Shown here piece by piece: positions 27,773 to 41,345 of a DNA stretch of 64,000 bases (its first letter is position 1; each line of letters begins with the position of its first letter). Source of the stretch: Coniella vitis (taxonomy: Eukaryota; Ascomycota; Sordariomycetes; Diaporthales; Schizoparmaceae). The translations under genes and the position numbers were made by a program. Under the pieces are notes generated by a model. The model did no database searches. It was not told where the DNA came from and saw only the letters and a list, made by a program, of their open reading frames with translations. The stretch spans positions 682,001-746,000 of the forward strand of contig WUJK01000006.1 in the NCBI GenBank assembly GCA_011317545.1, written 5' to 3'.

Positions 27773-30112
27773 TTAAACCTGTTCCTCTTCGGGCGCGGCC
27801 GCCTTCTCATCCACATATTCCTTCTTCTCCCCACCACTTCCCAACCTTCTTCCCCTTGCACTCTTCTCATCACCGCTCAACCCCCCCGATCCACTCTCCC
27901 CTAGTACCGTATCCACCACACTGCTCTTCGTGTCCCTGTCTTGATCCCTCTTGCCTTCACTGGCACGAGCATGGGCATGGCCACCCTGCGTGCCCACACG
28001 CAGAAACAACACAAAGACGCAGCCCACGGCCGCCAGCGCAATCGATACCTGGAACGTGCGCGTGAACTTGAGCATGGGCTGTGTCTGGCCGCTGGCCGAG
28101 TTGTCGACCGAGGTGTAGACGGCGGTCGCGATGCCCAGCGCCACGGTGCCCGAGAGACGGACCAGCGTGTTCATGATGCCGCTGGCGAGGCCTTGTTGGT
28201 GGGGGAGGAAGGATTGCATGACGTACATCTGTTGTGCGGTGGAAAAAAAAAAAGCAGTTTCAGTATCATCAAGGCGTGTCTTTTACTGGCTTGAAGCAGA
28301 GAGAATGAGAACTCACATTCGCCACATTGAACTGAAAGTCGGCTCCGACAACATTCAAGATCAAGGCGGGAAAGATAAAGGCCCAGTAGGAGCTATCAGT
28401 CTTCATGAGCGACAGCAGCACATTCGCCGCCAGAAACGACAGGGACCCAGCGGCCATGATGAGGGTGTTGTTGACCTTGTGCAGGATGTACCCAATGAGG
28501 ATGTTCCAGGTGAGCCCCGCAATGACTTGCGGGAGAAGGTGCACGGCGATGGTGAGGGCGTCCCAATGGCGGATCTCTTGGAGGAAGTAGGCGAGATAGA
28601 AAGAGGTGCTTTGGAAGGACATGAAGCCGGTTACGGTAACAACCATGATCTGAAGATGGACTGTTAGCACTGGGCGCGCTCTCTCTCTCTCTTTCTGCCT
28701 TGCATTCAGGACAGAAAAAAGGCACGCACCAGATTGAAGTTTCGGTCTTTCCAGATAAATGGCGGCATCATGGGATTCGCACACTTGGTTTCCCAGAACA
28801 TAAAGGTGCAGATGAGAAGAACACCAATGATCAACAAGCAGAGCGTCACTGGGGACTTCCACCCATCTGTAGGTCCGAGCCTGCAACAAGGTCCATTTTG
28901 CGTCAGCACCAGTGGTATCCCTTCTAACCAGCCGTGTCGGAGATGGCGCAAAAAGGGGGGGGGGGGAGGGGGGAAGAGAGGAAAGATCAACTGACGTGAT
29001 TCCAGCAGACATCATACCCGTGCCAAACAAGGTGAGAACGGCACCCAGCCAGTCAAACGTCTTCACAAAGGTGCCCAAGCGCTCTGAAAGCGGCTGCCCA
29101 GGTGTGTATGCCTCGACCTTCGGCACAGCCCACAGGGCATGAAGGAAGAAGACCGCCCAGAGGATGGCAATGAAAAAGTAGGAGGCCCTCCACTAGAGCA
29201 GCAAAGACCACCATCCGTCAGCAAGATTGGCCATCTACGAGCCGGACCAACGCACGAACCAAGCAAGCAAAGACAGTTCAAAGTAGGCGGTAAGAACAAG
29301 GTGCTACTCACGCTGAATATCTTGGTTGCAATGCCGCAAGTAATACTCCCCAGCACAAACCCCAGCGGATTGCCCGCCGAAAACGCCGCAAACGCCATGT
29401 TCTTCCTCTTACTCGGCTGGCCGTACGCCTGGCCCAAGATGCCTCCCGCAGGGGGCACAATCATGGCGCAGCAGACACCCAGCACGCCCAGCACGACATC
29501 CATCCAAAAGGGGTTCTGCGCAAAGCCAACAAGCAGTGCGAAGATGGCAAACAAGCCCATGCCCGTCAGGTAGACAGCTTTCCGGCCCAGCAGGTCCGAC
29601 AGTTGGCCGAGGGCGAGCTGGAACCCGCCGGCCGCGAGCGTGGGCGCGGCCGAGATCCACACAATCTGCGACTGCGTCATGGACAGGTCGGCGCCAATGG
29701 AAGCCGTCACGATGGACGAAGACCCGACGAGAAAAGTAGACGCTGCCATGGCAATGGTTGCTTGCATCACGAACGACACCTCCTGGACCGTGTTGCGGAA
29801 ACATGCGGGGCGCTTGCCGACGTCGGGAACCGAAGACCGTACGCGCGACAGCGACAGCGAAGCGGCGGCATGGCGGTCGTCGTCGTTGTCGGTCTTGTCG
29901 TCGCGGCCAGCATCGGGGCTGTGTTGCTGATAAGATTGGCGCATGGTGCTGATGGCGGCGGGCTCACGGGCGTCATTCGCTACATTGACGGCGGTGGTAG
30001 TGGCAGTGGCAGTGACAACAGCAGCAGCAGCGGCGGCGGCGGCGGCATCATCAATGTGGCCGCTTTCGAGGCTAGGACGGCTTGTCATTGTCGGGGCGTG
30101 GCCGTCGGTCAT
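27773..30112 (-). CDS. Major facilitator superfamily transporter, drug:H+ antiporter-2 (14-helix) type
   Basis: This is an integral membrane exporter, probably in the plasma membrane, that would drive substrate efflux with the proton gradient; the substrate is unknown. The inferred minus-strand exons are 30112-29312, 29192-28996, 28880-28730, 28649-28317 and 28228-27773, all GT-AG and in phase, giving 645 residues. Residues 1 to about 113 are a cytosolic tail with poly-Ala and Asp-rich runs encoded by GC-rich triplet repeats. The first helix follows EVSFVMQATIAMAAS. The MFS loop motif is visible as GQLSDLLGRKAVYLTG, and the motif-C-like stretch as MIVPPAGGILGQAYG. Later helices include VTLCLLIIGVLLICTFMFW and AFIFPALILNVVGA. 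The acidic and Lys-rich end is cytosolic. Length and layout fit the 14-helix DHA2 family rather than the 12-helix sugar porters, so proximity to xyr1 does not imply sugar uptake. No biosynthetic cluster surrounds it. Confidence 0.85.
28881..28995 (-). other. MFS intron with a G/C homopolymer
   Basis: The second intron of the MFS gene carries a long G-rich run on the plus strand (about 28955-28973), so the pre-mRNA intron has a C-rich tract. The 5' site is GTCAGT and the 3' site TTGCAG. Confidence 0.7.
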
Positions 30113-33100
30113 GCTCAATTGACAGAGAAGCGGCGACGAAACCTGTCGTCGTTGGCCAGGGGAAAAATCTGGGAACCGGTGAATGGAGACTGACGGATAT
30201 ATTATATATAGTCTTGAGAGATTAGACACGGCCCCTTCAACTGCACAGTGCCAGACCATCACGCCATTTCCGACTTGTCGGGATTCAATGAAGCCCTTTG
30301 GATTTTTTTCTTTTCTTTTCTTTCTTTCTTTCTTTTCCCTTGATTGTATCAGCAAAAGAAACGAAACCGAAAGCTCGACTTGGTGCATCTTGTTCGAGCG
30401 AATGCTGGCCGAGTGACTGACGCCCTTGCTTCTGCTCCGGCTGCTGCTGTATCTGTCTGGCCAGCTGAAAGCCCTTCCAAAGTACTCGCATAAGGACACT
30501 CTGTAAATCCGCTTTTGATATGGGCAATGCCCATGTCACCCCTCTCTTCTCGACTTGCCGACGGAAGCATCCGTAAATCCGCAGTTCTGCCCGATGGCCC
30601 TCGCTAGTCACAAGTCCGAGGTGTCCCACGACGCAAGCACGAAGAATCTTTGTTTCGTTATCAGTAATGGGCGATGCATCTCTCGGCTGACGCCGTCTCG
30701 GTGACTCACAAGCAGTGCCCATCCATCAGACGATGCTTCCATCCAGTCACTCGGCGGCGGGTCACCTTTCACAGAATGTCAGCAATACCAAGACGACGCA
30801 ACCCAGACTCGAGTACGGCCTCTATCGAGCATGGCAGTACTTATTCCAGGCGACAGAAAGGGTCGACCGACCGAGAGCACTTGCTTTGGCAGGAAAACAC
30901 CGATCTGATCGTTCAGACGGTGTCTCTTGCTCCTGTTCCGTGCAGGAGATTTGGATTTTCCCGTCATAAATACCATTATAGAAAAAGGGAAACACAAGTG
31001 CAACCCCAACACGAGCCGTCGACCCAATGTCGCGTCGCAGTTGGTCAGGATCGGTTTAACACGACATGCTGATGTCAAATTTGATTGATACAAACAACAA
31101 GGACGTCGATGGGTTCCGACCTCATTGCACTGCTTCTCATAGGCGCAACAAGGTGCGAGAGCAATTGATGTTGTTCGAGTTGTGACAACACTGGTTGATC
31201 GTGCGCCCCTGCGTCCACTGGCGCCCAAGAGGTGCATTCAGACTGCACATTCAAGTGAAGATTGGTTTTTGATGGGAATTCCACGAATATTGGACAGCAG
31301 CTGGAAAGGCGGCCCACGTCCCGCTCACCATGGCTGCAAAGACTGAGCGTTTATTTTACCATAATATCAAGAAATCCTTTATTAATATAGGGTGATATCC
31401 CGCGAGAACCTGGTTTTTTGTCGTTGCCGCCCTAATGGGGCCGCATTATATTGCGAACCAGACTTTGGAATACTGGTCTTGCGCAACAAGCTCTGCCAGG
31501 ATTGCAGTAGCACCACACTGTGCGTTGGTATTCAGTTTTGGTTCAGTTGCCTCACAAGAACCAAAGAGCACTTCTCGCGCATAAAAGCCTGGTCATGCGT
31601 ACTTGACCGCGGAGTTTGCATGGCAAGAATCGCGAGAATTTGATTACCATGCCCCAAACATCTTCGCTGCGGTCACGAAGACTTTATGAAGATCATCGCA
31701 CTGCCTCATCATAAAACAACATGGCTTTGCAGAATCGCGGTGAGACAACCGTCACCCCGCGGCTTCAGTTCCGACCCAGCTGTCCGCGACGCGATACAGT
31801 TCATAGGTTGTCTCAGTTGATACTTTGAGACGTGGCGGCTGCCAGAAGTCTTTCAGCCAAGAGGGGGCTTTGGCGTACAAAAGAGAATGCGTTGAACTTT
31901 GGTATTTGTGGGCTCATTGACCAGTCGGGTAATCAGATAGCTGATCATCGGATCGTATTTGTGCTTACCGGGCCGAATTGAGGTTACCTTCAGGAAGATG
32001 AACGTCTAAGGATTGTTTGAGCGAGACCCTACTCTACACCGCGTGGTGGGAAGCCCGGCCCGCTCACCGTGCGTGTTGGGAGTGCATTCATCACGGGGCA
32101 AGGACATATAGGCGGCTGGCCTGTACTTGCTATGCTTTACCTTGTAAGAGTCTCATCCCGAGTTTGAACGGCAGCGTATTTCACAGATTTTCGATGCTCG
32201 ACAGCCAACTGTCATGAAGTGAATCATGTTCAGCCCTACTGAGAACTCGATTGTTTGGCGGAGAAAGTCAGTGGCATCATGCTTTGGACGCTATTGTCGA
32301 GTGCATATATTTGATATGCAACGATATATTGTTAGCAACTGAGGTTTTGCAGATCGCTGAACGTGGCAGCCTTTCCATATGGAAGCCGCTCGGAAAGGCT
32401 GGCAGTATAGGTAAGCTGGCCGCGTAAACTTCTTGATAGACGAATAGCCTAGATAGCTGATAGTGCCTGGCTATAATACAGGTGCAGACTGCCTCCTATA
32501 CTTTGAGTCCAACGTTCTATTGAAGTTGGACACCATTGATCGTGTCAAATCCAGAAACAAAGCCGTAAGTAGCAATAGTTGACCATCTCGCAAGGCGCAC
32601 CGAGGTGGCTTTCACAGGTCAAAGGACAACTGCATATCAGATGATGACAAGTTGGACACGCCTCTAACTCGTGTTTCGAGCATGCAGCGGCGGCCACGGC
32701 CCATCCCTCGCTTGTTTGAGGCCGGATAGTGTTGGGTCGGTCGGCCGAAAGAAATACCCATGTAATGAAGAATCTAAACCACTACGGGCCACATGGATTA
32801 ATTAGCTGACCATCTTCCTGTCATGCGATGTAGGCAAGGCGGGACCCTTCATTGGGCACGTGAATGCAGTCCCTAGATGTTTCGTCTCAAAAGTGCCAAC
32901 GCAGGCACCGAGATTGGCCCCGGTGTAGCACATGTTCTATGGCTTCTGCGCCTGAGTAGGACGAGCGGCAAGCTTCTTGTTTGAAGTCATCAGGTAACCC
33001 TGAGGTCCCAAAGGGGAACGGTGGAGACCACCGTGGTGGTGCTTTGGGGTGGCTTGGCGTAATGACTTGTGGAAGCCAGATGCATTGGCAAGTCGCTAAA

Positions 33101-36100
33101 AGAAACTCAGCACATTGATCGTCAAAGAAGCCTGTTTGGAAAGATAGAAAATTGCCTCGACCGTAGGTCTTCTGCTTGTCAGATGGAGTCATCTCGCCGT
33201 GAACAGGTCTAGCTTGCAACATTCAATATCGCTTTTCTGCGATTTGAGTCGGTATCATCGCTTTTTGGCTTCGTCTTTGACAGCAGCACGTTACTGCACG
33301 CTACGTTTCTGTCGAGCGAAGAAAAGTCCCGGTGGCCTATATTCAAGGGGAGTTAATGAGGCAGTCTTGCCGCCATAGGAGCAAGTCAAGCTGATCTACC
33401 GGGATGTCATCTGTAATGCTGCAGCACTCTGTATATCAGACTTGATCACCACATTTTTTGCGCCCCGGTTGACCAAAATGACCGAAGCAAACATATGCAT
33501 GTATCCTCTTGCCCAACATCCGGAACAGCAGTCAATTTCCCGGGGCCTCATGGCTGGTAAATAGCTCGAGAGTAGATAGAAGAAGACACATAAGCCGGTG
33601 TGCGGGCGAAGGAAGCGAAAGGTATGGACAGCCTTGCGGAAGTCACGAATAACTCGGTATCCTCGCGTTAGCATCAGCGAATATGATGCTGTTATGATGT
33701 TGCAGCAATGGGCTATTGTGGCACACGCGAAGCTGATGAATGAATCAAGACTGGCAAAAGCCAGCACGGGTCACGAGAGGCTGTGGTCTGTCTGCGTCTC
33801 GTTCCAGGACTTCTGATGCCCTAGCGCAACTTGTCAGCCAGAAAACTTCCGAGCATCTGGAGGAGATGCCAAATCTTTCTTACCTGCTCCTCATATCCAG
33901 CTTGTGGCAGGCTGCGACAAAATGGCAGCGTGTGACGTGATGATCCAGGGTCGCGTGGAACAAAGTCAGGAACGGCGTCAATGCAAAAAAACGAACCGGT
34001 GTGTGTGAAGATGCGGGGCTGTACAGAGAACTGTCCAGCGCCCTAGCCCGCGGCGGGTTCCGAACCGTGATGAAGTGAGGCTAAAGAGCGTGCATACTAT
34101 GTAAAGGTGGCAAGCACGAAGTTTTGGTGCTGGCATTGCCTGGCTGCCTGCCAGAGAGGAAGGGACGATCTCCAACTCAAGTACCAAAGTAGCGAGGTAG
34201 CGAGATACTGTGGAGCCAGACGGGAGCATGTACACTGTACTCTACTATGTACTATGGCACTCGTGCATGGCGGGGTCACGTTTCAGCGAGCCAGTCAGCA
34301 GCGTGACCACCTGTTAATAGCCCCATCTGCAACATCAAAGCTCTGTACCATAGTAGGGATAATGCGGGGAGCCCTGTCGCCGGTTTCCAGCCCGTGTCCA
34401 CCACCTTGTTCCGACTTCACTGGCCGAAGCTGAGGCAACCCCTCGCCAACCCCGACATTCTTCGCTTTGACAAGCAGCGAGCCGGACCACTTGACAAAAG
34501 ACCAACGTGGATCGGAGGTGGGCAAGCCGCTGACAGCCACACTCATCACGCTCATGGACAATGCTTGCCTCGATCAGGCCGACTCCACTCCCCGCACCGC
34601 CGACGAGACGCCACCAGGGCTAGGAACACCTTCAGGACATCAGAGCAACAGCAGAATAGCCTTCAGCAACTTCAGCTTTTCCCCTTGGTCATCTTACGGG
34701 CGGTGACACACCTGGAACTTTCTCATTTGTGTTGCTCTCGCCCGGTGCTGGCGGTCGCCTCTGACTGCGAGCTACGTACGTGCTATGCCCACCAATGCTG
34801 AGTTCGAGCCAAAGTTCTCAACGGCATGAGCAGCTGTCATCACCGTTGAAGTTACAGGCATGGCACTGCGATCAAGGACAGGGCTCCCGCAAGCCTGGAC
34901 ACACCAGCATGCCCAAAACGCGGGGCCCCAGGTACTGTGTACAAGGTACGATTTGGCGCAATGCGGTATGTACTGTGATTCGAGCGAGCCCCAACTTATG
35001 AATACTTGTGTACCGCAAGACTTGTTCCCCTGCCCACCGTCTGCCCCAGATTGCCCCACTAACAGAAAATCTGCAGCTCCTCTCCACCAAAAACTGCTTG
35101 GCCCGGCCGATCAGCACCAATGGTCCCTATTATTTTGTACTATGGTGTAGGACACCAGGTAGATAATTCCTGCTCTCGCTGCCAACCGTGTCCACCTGTA
35201 CTTGCTGTCCGCTTCTCCGACACCGCACTGCTACCAGCAACGCCGTGGGCACGAAACCAACCGACGATGGATGCGAATATGTACACATAATGTCGATATG
35301 GCAACACATGAACACCGGCTGTTTGGTGAGCAGGGGAGCGAGTCAAGGTCTTGGTAGGCCTGGTCTACATGTACTGCATACAATGTACATAGTAGCGTAT
35401 GCTACGGTGCAGACAGGAGCCACTGCAGTGTGCCTCTCTCGTTGCTGTGTGCTATGGAGACGCAGACGGGGCCCCGCCTCGCGAGGCATGGATACGGCCG
35501 CCACGTGAGCGCAACTGCTCCCACGTCCAGCGAACCACACAATCGTGAGGGGCCGAGCCCAACAACCTTCCGGCCGTGCACCAGCCCACCAAACCTGCCT
35601 CACTGTGCAGGCGCAGAGTCTGGTTCCTATCACGCAGCAACGCAGGCGCGAGGCCCTCTCCAGTCTCTGGGCTGTGGCGCGACTAGTCCCTTCTTTGCCA
35701 GACTGGCTCCATCTCTGGCCTTGGGATTCCTCGTTCGTCTGTATGTGGACTATCCCGGCTAGTCTCGTAGGCTTTTGAAGCCCAGCGTACCATACTTTTC
35801 TCTCCCCCCTCGCTCGACTACAGCCACTCATTTGAGAGATTCTTCCCACCACCCCTTCCACCGTTGTTGAACCTCCGCCTCGGCTCTGACATATCATCAA
35901 CTCTTGATCTACCAGACGCTTTCAAGCCTATCCAGTTTATTCGACTTGCGCCAAGCTTGCCGCAAGAACGCCCAAGTCCCTCTTCTCTGGTAAATGAGGG
36001 GTATATTGCCGCCAGGACTATATCTTTATCGTTTGCGGCACGGGCCTGTGTGGTACGATCGATCTATACCGCACCGTCTTTGTTCGGCTCTGAGCACGTC

Positions 36101-37068
36101 GCTTCCGAGGGGAGGCTACCTACGTATCACGACCGGCTCGCATGACCCCTTCTTGTTGCGCTTTGTTGCGGAGCGTTGCATGTCGTCAGGGGAACTGCGC
36201 AGTGGCTGAGGTTCTGGCCGTCCCAGGCATCGTCTCCTTGCGATCCAGTCTTCATCCGCCTTCCGCGTCCGAAGGAGACTTGCCACATCAATCCAGCGAG
36301 ATTCCACGTTGCTACCAGTCTTGTGACTGAACAAGCCTGTGCCAATAAACTACCGAATAGGAGCTACTGTGCGTCCTTCCATGTCCCACGCGATTGTATC
36401 TCTGGGTAAGCCTGGGGGGCCCTTGGACGATTTCAATGTTCATCATACCTCAAATCTGGTACGACAAATCGCTCCTGCAAATTTCGTCTCCACACCTACC
36501 CTGTCTGAACCAAGACAATTTCTTGACTCCTGCCATCCGCCTTATATCTCTCTTCTAGAAAGCCTCTGGTGTGTCAATGCGAGGCCCTGCGTTCCGCTCT
36601 CCGCCCCATCCATCCCCGGCTTCACCATCTCATGTGCCGGCAAGCCTCGTTCATTGCTTGATGGCGGCCTGTCGGGTTGCTATGGGCTGAAGATCATCCG
36701 TTCTAGCGAACGTCATGGCTCCTTGCCTGTCACAAATGTCCTTTAGCCCCTTCTATCTGTCCTATTCTCAAAGTCCGCCCTCATCTCTACATACTTTGAT
36801 TGTTCAACCTCAACTCATATTGTGACTCTCGCTAACTGCATCCTGCCATGCTGGCTCTATAGGCTCTTCGCTGTCGCTAGCCTACTTACAAAGTCCAGAC
36901 TGTGGTAGTTTTCTTCTCAGTCAGTCCTTACTGAACGCTATTTGAAGACGAACCCGCGAAATCTGCGACCTTCTCGCTTTCCAGATTACCGATCCCCCCG
37001 CCCCCTTCACAGACAATTTTCTTACTCGATTTTATGTTGATCGATTTGTTTGTGACTCGGTCCTCATC
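30113..37068. other. Long xyr1 upstream region without a supported gene
   Basis: About 7 kb separates the MFS start from the xyr1 start and holds no protein gene I can support. The last 1.2 kb (about 35.8-37.07 kb) is C+T-rich and looks like a long transcribed leader. Two perfect GGCTAAA words, the consensus bound by XlnR/XYR1 regulators, occur at 34079-34085 (plus) and 36742-36748 (minus, 321 bp before the ATG). About one such word is expected by chance in this length, so autoregulation is only a suggestion. TACATAGTA-type words occur at 34095, 34243 and 35386. Confidence 0.5.
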
Positions 37069-40000
37069 ATGTTGTTCAATCCACTTCACCGCTTCTCATC
37101 ATACCATTCCCTTCCATCACCGAACCTTTTGCCCAACAATCATATATCTCAGACGCACATGCACAACGACGGTATTCAGAATATAGCCCAAACGCCCCAT
37201 TATGCTCTGCAATTGCAGCAACATGGGGGTGTCCAGAATGCACGTCATTCTCGCACCGCTGCACCGCAGGGCAAACATAGACAACACTCATATGGACCTG
37301 GCGGAAGGTCTTCCTCAAGCGCGAGCGGTCCCGTCAGACGCAGGATTTCACGCGCATGCGACCAGTGTAACCAACTGAGAACCAAGTGCGACGGACGGCA
37401 TCCTTGTGCTCACTGCATTGGTCAGTCTCTAATATCAAGCTCATCATGATGAGAACACAAAAGTCTGATCGGAAACCTAACACATTGGCAGAATTCGGCC
37501 TTGGTTGCGAGTACCAGAGAGAAAGAAAGAAGAGAGGCAAGGCATCACGAAAGGATCTTGCTCAGCAAGCCGCCGCTGCTCATGCCGCTACCTCACAGGG
37601 CGATCGCAAATCACCGGAACCTGGGGCGGGACTCGGCAAATTGGACGACCACCAAGACAACGACAATCAGAATGAGAGCAAAACTGAAAACTTGGCGGCT
37701 GGAAACGACAAAACCGGTGGAGAAACAAGATCAGAAGGCCAACTTCGGCATGACGAGCGTTCTCCAAGCATGGAAAGTGCTTTGGAACTCGGGACAACGA
37801 CACAACAACTGCCGGATCACGCAGAGCTTTTGGAGAGTGAAGGGCTCGAGAACCAGGCACACTTTGACCCAAGCAGTTATGGCAACGTGCATGAATCATA
37901 TGACCGACACACCCTAGATGCACAAATGCTCAGCGCAGGCACGCATTCAGTCTATGGAACGGACCCGAGCAGCATGCCCACATATCCGGAATTGGCTTAT
38001 GGAATACAACCACAGCCGCCTCCAGGCTTCGCCCCAGCAGCAAATGCCTTTCAGATGAATACAAACCCAATGAGCGCTTATCCAATGCCAGGAGACGGCC
38101 CATCGCCTACTTGGATGGGCATGGCATCTCCACCACGACAATACCCTAGGCATCTCTCGACATCAAGCCTGCAAAGTGCACACTTGAGGTACCCCGTACT
38201 GGAGCCTTTAGTCTCTCATTTGGGAGGAATTTTACCGCTTCCCCTTGCATGCGACCTCATTGACGTCTACTTTTCAAGCTCCTCTTCTGCGCAGATGCAT
38301 CCCATGTCACCATATGTGCTGGGGTGCGTCTTCCGCAAGAGGTCGTTTTTGCATCCGTCCAAGCCGCGAAAATGTCAACCTGCACTTTTAGCCAGTATGT
38401 TATGGGCGGCGGCCCAGACGAGTGATGCTCCTCTGCTGACAAGCCTTCCATCTGCCCGGAGCAAGATTTGCCAGAAGTTGCTGGAGTTGACGGTGAGTTT
38501 GTTGAAGCCACTCATACACACTCCAGCCGAAGACACCGCCCCTATCGCAAGTCCGATAGCGATTGACGGAGTTGCACTTGGTGGATTGGGCGTGGCATTG
38601 CCCGGTACGATCAGCATGGAGGCTTTGAATAGTGAGACCGGGCCCTTTGGTGCAGCAGGTACCGTGGACGACGTTGTCACCTATATTCACCTAGCGACCG
38701 TGATCTCTGCTAGCGAGTACAAAGGAGCAAGCCTCCGGTGGTGGAACGCCGCCTGGTCGTTGGCTCGTGAGCTGCGACTCGGGAGAGAACTTCCAGCATC
38801 ACTCAGCGCACCTCATGCAGAAGGCGATAATATCGATGGACAGTCCACCATGCCTGGCCTGGTCACCGAGGAAGAGCGCGAGGAACGGCGCAGGATCTGG
38901 TGGCTGGTCTACGTTGTTGACCGTCACCTTGCGCTGTGCTACAATCGTCCACTGTTCCTACTCGACATAGAATGTGAAGGACTCTTACAACCACTCGATG
39001 ACACCGCCTACCAGAATGGAGAATTCGATCCATTGGACCGCATGACAGACCCTACCGTGTTAGCCTCCGACCCTTCTGCACAGGCACTAGGGCGGCCAAG
39101 AGGGCCAACTTTTGAGTGCAGTGGCCATAGCATTTACGGATACTTTTTGCCATTGATGGTTATCTTGGGCGAGATTGTCGATTTGAATCATGCGCGCAAT
39201 CACCCGAGATTCGGACTTGGTTTCAGGTCCGCTCAGGAATTTGATGATCAAGCAGAAGAGATCAGGAGACATTTAGAAGCATACGAAAAGAGTTTGAAGA
39301 AGTTTGCCCACCGCAACTTGGGCCCCAGCAAGCCGATTCCCGATGACAAAGACGATGGAATCCATGATAATCATGGTCCGAGCGACATGGACACGCCGTC
39401 TGCTAAATCAGTCAGCAATAGCGTCCTCACCAGCATCAGCAGATTAAGTGATTCCGAAATACAAACACGCATCGTCATGGCATACGGTACTCATGTCATG
39501 CATGTGCTGCACATACTCCTCGCAGGGAAATGGGATCCCATCAATCTCCTCGACGATATCGACCTGTGGATCAGTTCGCAGGGCTTCATCACAGCCACAG
39601 GCCACGCCGTCTCAGCCGCTGAGGCGATAAGCCACATACTCGAATACGACCCCGGTCTGGAGTTCATGCCCTTCTTTTTTGGCATCTATCTCCTCCAAGG
39701 GTCATTTTTGTTGTTATTGATTGCGGATAAGCTGCAAAGCGAGGCATCACCGAGTGTGGTCAAAGCGTGCGAAACAATTATTCGCGCGCATGAGGCGTGT
39801 GTCGTGACGCTCAATACTGAGTATCAAGTGAGCAAAGCCCCCCCCCCCCCTGATTCTTTCTGCCCTACCCCTCTCATGCTTCCATATTTCTTTTTGTGCA
39901 TATATACCCTGCCAGATATGCTAATGTGGTCTGTTTGTGTGCACAGCGCAACTTTAGTAGAGTCATGAGAAGTGCCCTGGCGCAGGTGCGTGGTCTGGTG

Positions 40001-40090
40001 CCAGAGGATTTGGGCGAGCAACACCAGCGCCGTCGCGAACTGCTTGCCCTCTACCGCTGGACTGGCGACGGAACGGGTTTGGCGTTATGA
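37069..40090 (+). CDS. xyr1: Xylanolytic/cellulolytic transcription activator XYR1 (XlnR family)
   Basis: This nuclear Zn2Cys6 activator switches on xylanase, cellulase and D-xylose catabolic genes by binding GGCTAA-type sites. The inferred exons are 37069-37420, 37492-39827 and 39947-40090, with GT-AG introns of 71 and 119 nt in phase, giving 943 residues against 940 in the Trichoderma reesei protein as I recall it. The start MLFNPLHRFSSY parallels the known N-terminus, which fixes the ATG. The zinc cluster is C97, C100, C107, C113, C116, C123, within RISRACDQCNQLRTKCDG and split by intron 1 after C116. RERKKRGKASRKD follows. The fungal-specific regulatory domain contains LRYPVLEPL, SSSSSAQMHPMSPYVLG, EYKGASLRWW and EEREERRRIWWLVYVVDRH. 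The end RRRELLALYRWTGDGTGLAL is the family hallmark. Intron 2 carries a C homopolymer near 39838-39850. The long leader and upstream region suggest layered control, as known for this gene. Confidence 0.97.
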
Positions 40091-41345
40091 TGAAGAGACC
40101 TTGCCGAAAGTCTTTGGGACTTCCCGACACTTGTTCCTCATGCTTGCTCCATTGGATTTTCTCCGTCACGAAACTCATCTTTTCCCAATTAGCTTCTTTC
40201 CCAACTTTGCATCCATCTGTCTCCACAGATTCTACACGCTTTTATTGATGGACGTCTGAATGAATACATGACAGATATTGGGAAGCGCCAAGAAAGGTAA
40301 AAAGGAGGAAAGGACAATTCTCGGCATACAATATAATATCGGCGATCTGGCTACGACTTTCGTCTTTTACTATCCATAGCCGGAGGTTCAAGAGGGATTA
40401 GGCGAAGCCTACTACTGCATCTATCATTTTGCGAATGTTGACAATATTTACGCTGATGTTGCTAGAGGGAAGACGATATCAATTTCCATTTCGGCGCATT
40501 TGATTACTGAGATCGTCCTCCATGAAATCAATCAAGTCATGTCACTGACGGTGCACTTGTACCACTGATCTTACCTTTGGATTATTGAGATGGCACGTAT
40601 TCCATGGAATGTTCGAAAATTTAAAGCCTGCCCTGAGATTCACCAGTAGATCGATAGCTAGCTCAGCCTAGCTATATAAATGAAGAATCCTCTACTATTA
40701 ACTATATGTACATTTTCCTCTTGTCGATATATAGATGTTCATGTATTCTTCCAATAGCATTAATGGTGATAGGCCATCAAGTCAACTATCCAGTCCTGTC
40801 AAGATCCTATCCTTTTCGGGGCCGCGTGTGCACATGCTATACCAACAAGAGCACACTCTTGCCCTGCAATAACCCCCAACCACCGGTGGCAAAATATATA
40901 TTTTTCACACTTGGTGCACTCACTCAGGCTAGCTCCCCTGAGCAGGCTCTCGAGCGCTCTTTGGAATACGCCGCTAACGTTGGAACGTTCGCTAAGCATG
41001 GCGTAGCAGCTGCTTTTTGTGCGAGCCATTTTCACACGTGATGTGTGGAATAGGCCTGCTTTGAGATGGACGGCCGACAAAGTCTCGTTGGCGGCTAGTT
41101 GACCGAAGATTTTGACGTTCGCCCCGAAAATAGCATCTTATGGGCTATGAGGTTGATAGCGGGCTCAGATGAGGTGAACTGATTAGACCGGTACCAAGGC
41201 GAATGAATGCCTTCTGCCACTTCGATGCCTTGCTTCACTTCAATCCTGGGAAGAGATGTTTCTATATACACAAAGTGGCATGTGGAAACGAGGTCTATAT
41301 GAACAACCCAGACACATTGCCTCGCTTGCAGTCAATGTTATCATC
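40091..41345. other. Gap between xyr1 and the Ser-rich surface protein gene
   Basis: This 1.25-kb gap between convergent genes shows only short chance frames. The first few hundred bases are presumably the xyr1 3' untranslated region. No RNA gene or repeat was recognised. Confidence 0.5.

Noticed and set aside
27579..27776. Hydrophobic 65-residue frame
   Set aside because: The hydrophobic run comes from TCC/TCG triplet repeats between convergent genes, so it is not evidence of a membrane peptide.
28131..28667. 178-codon plus-strand frame
   Set aside because: It is antisense to two MFS exons and crosses their intron, so it is a shadow of the real gene.
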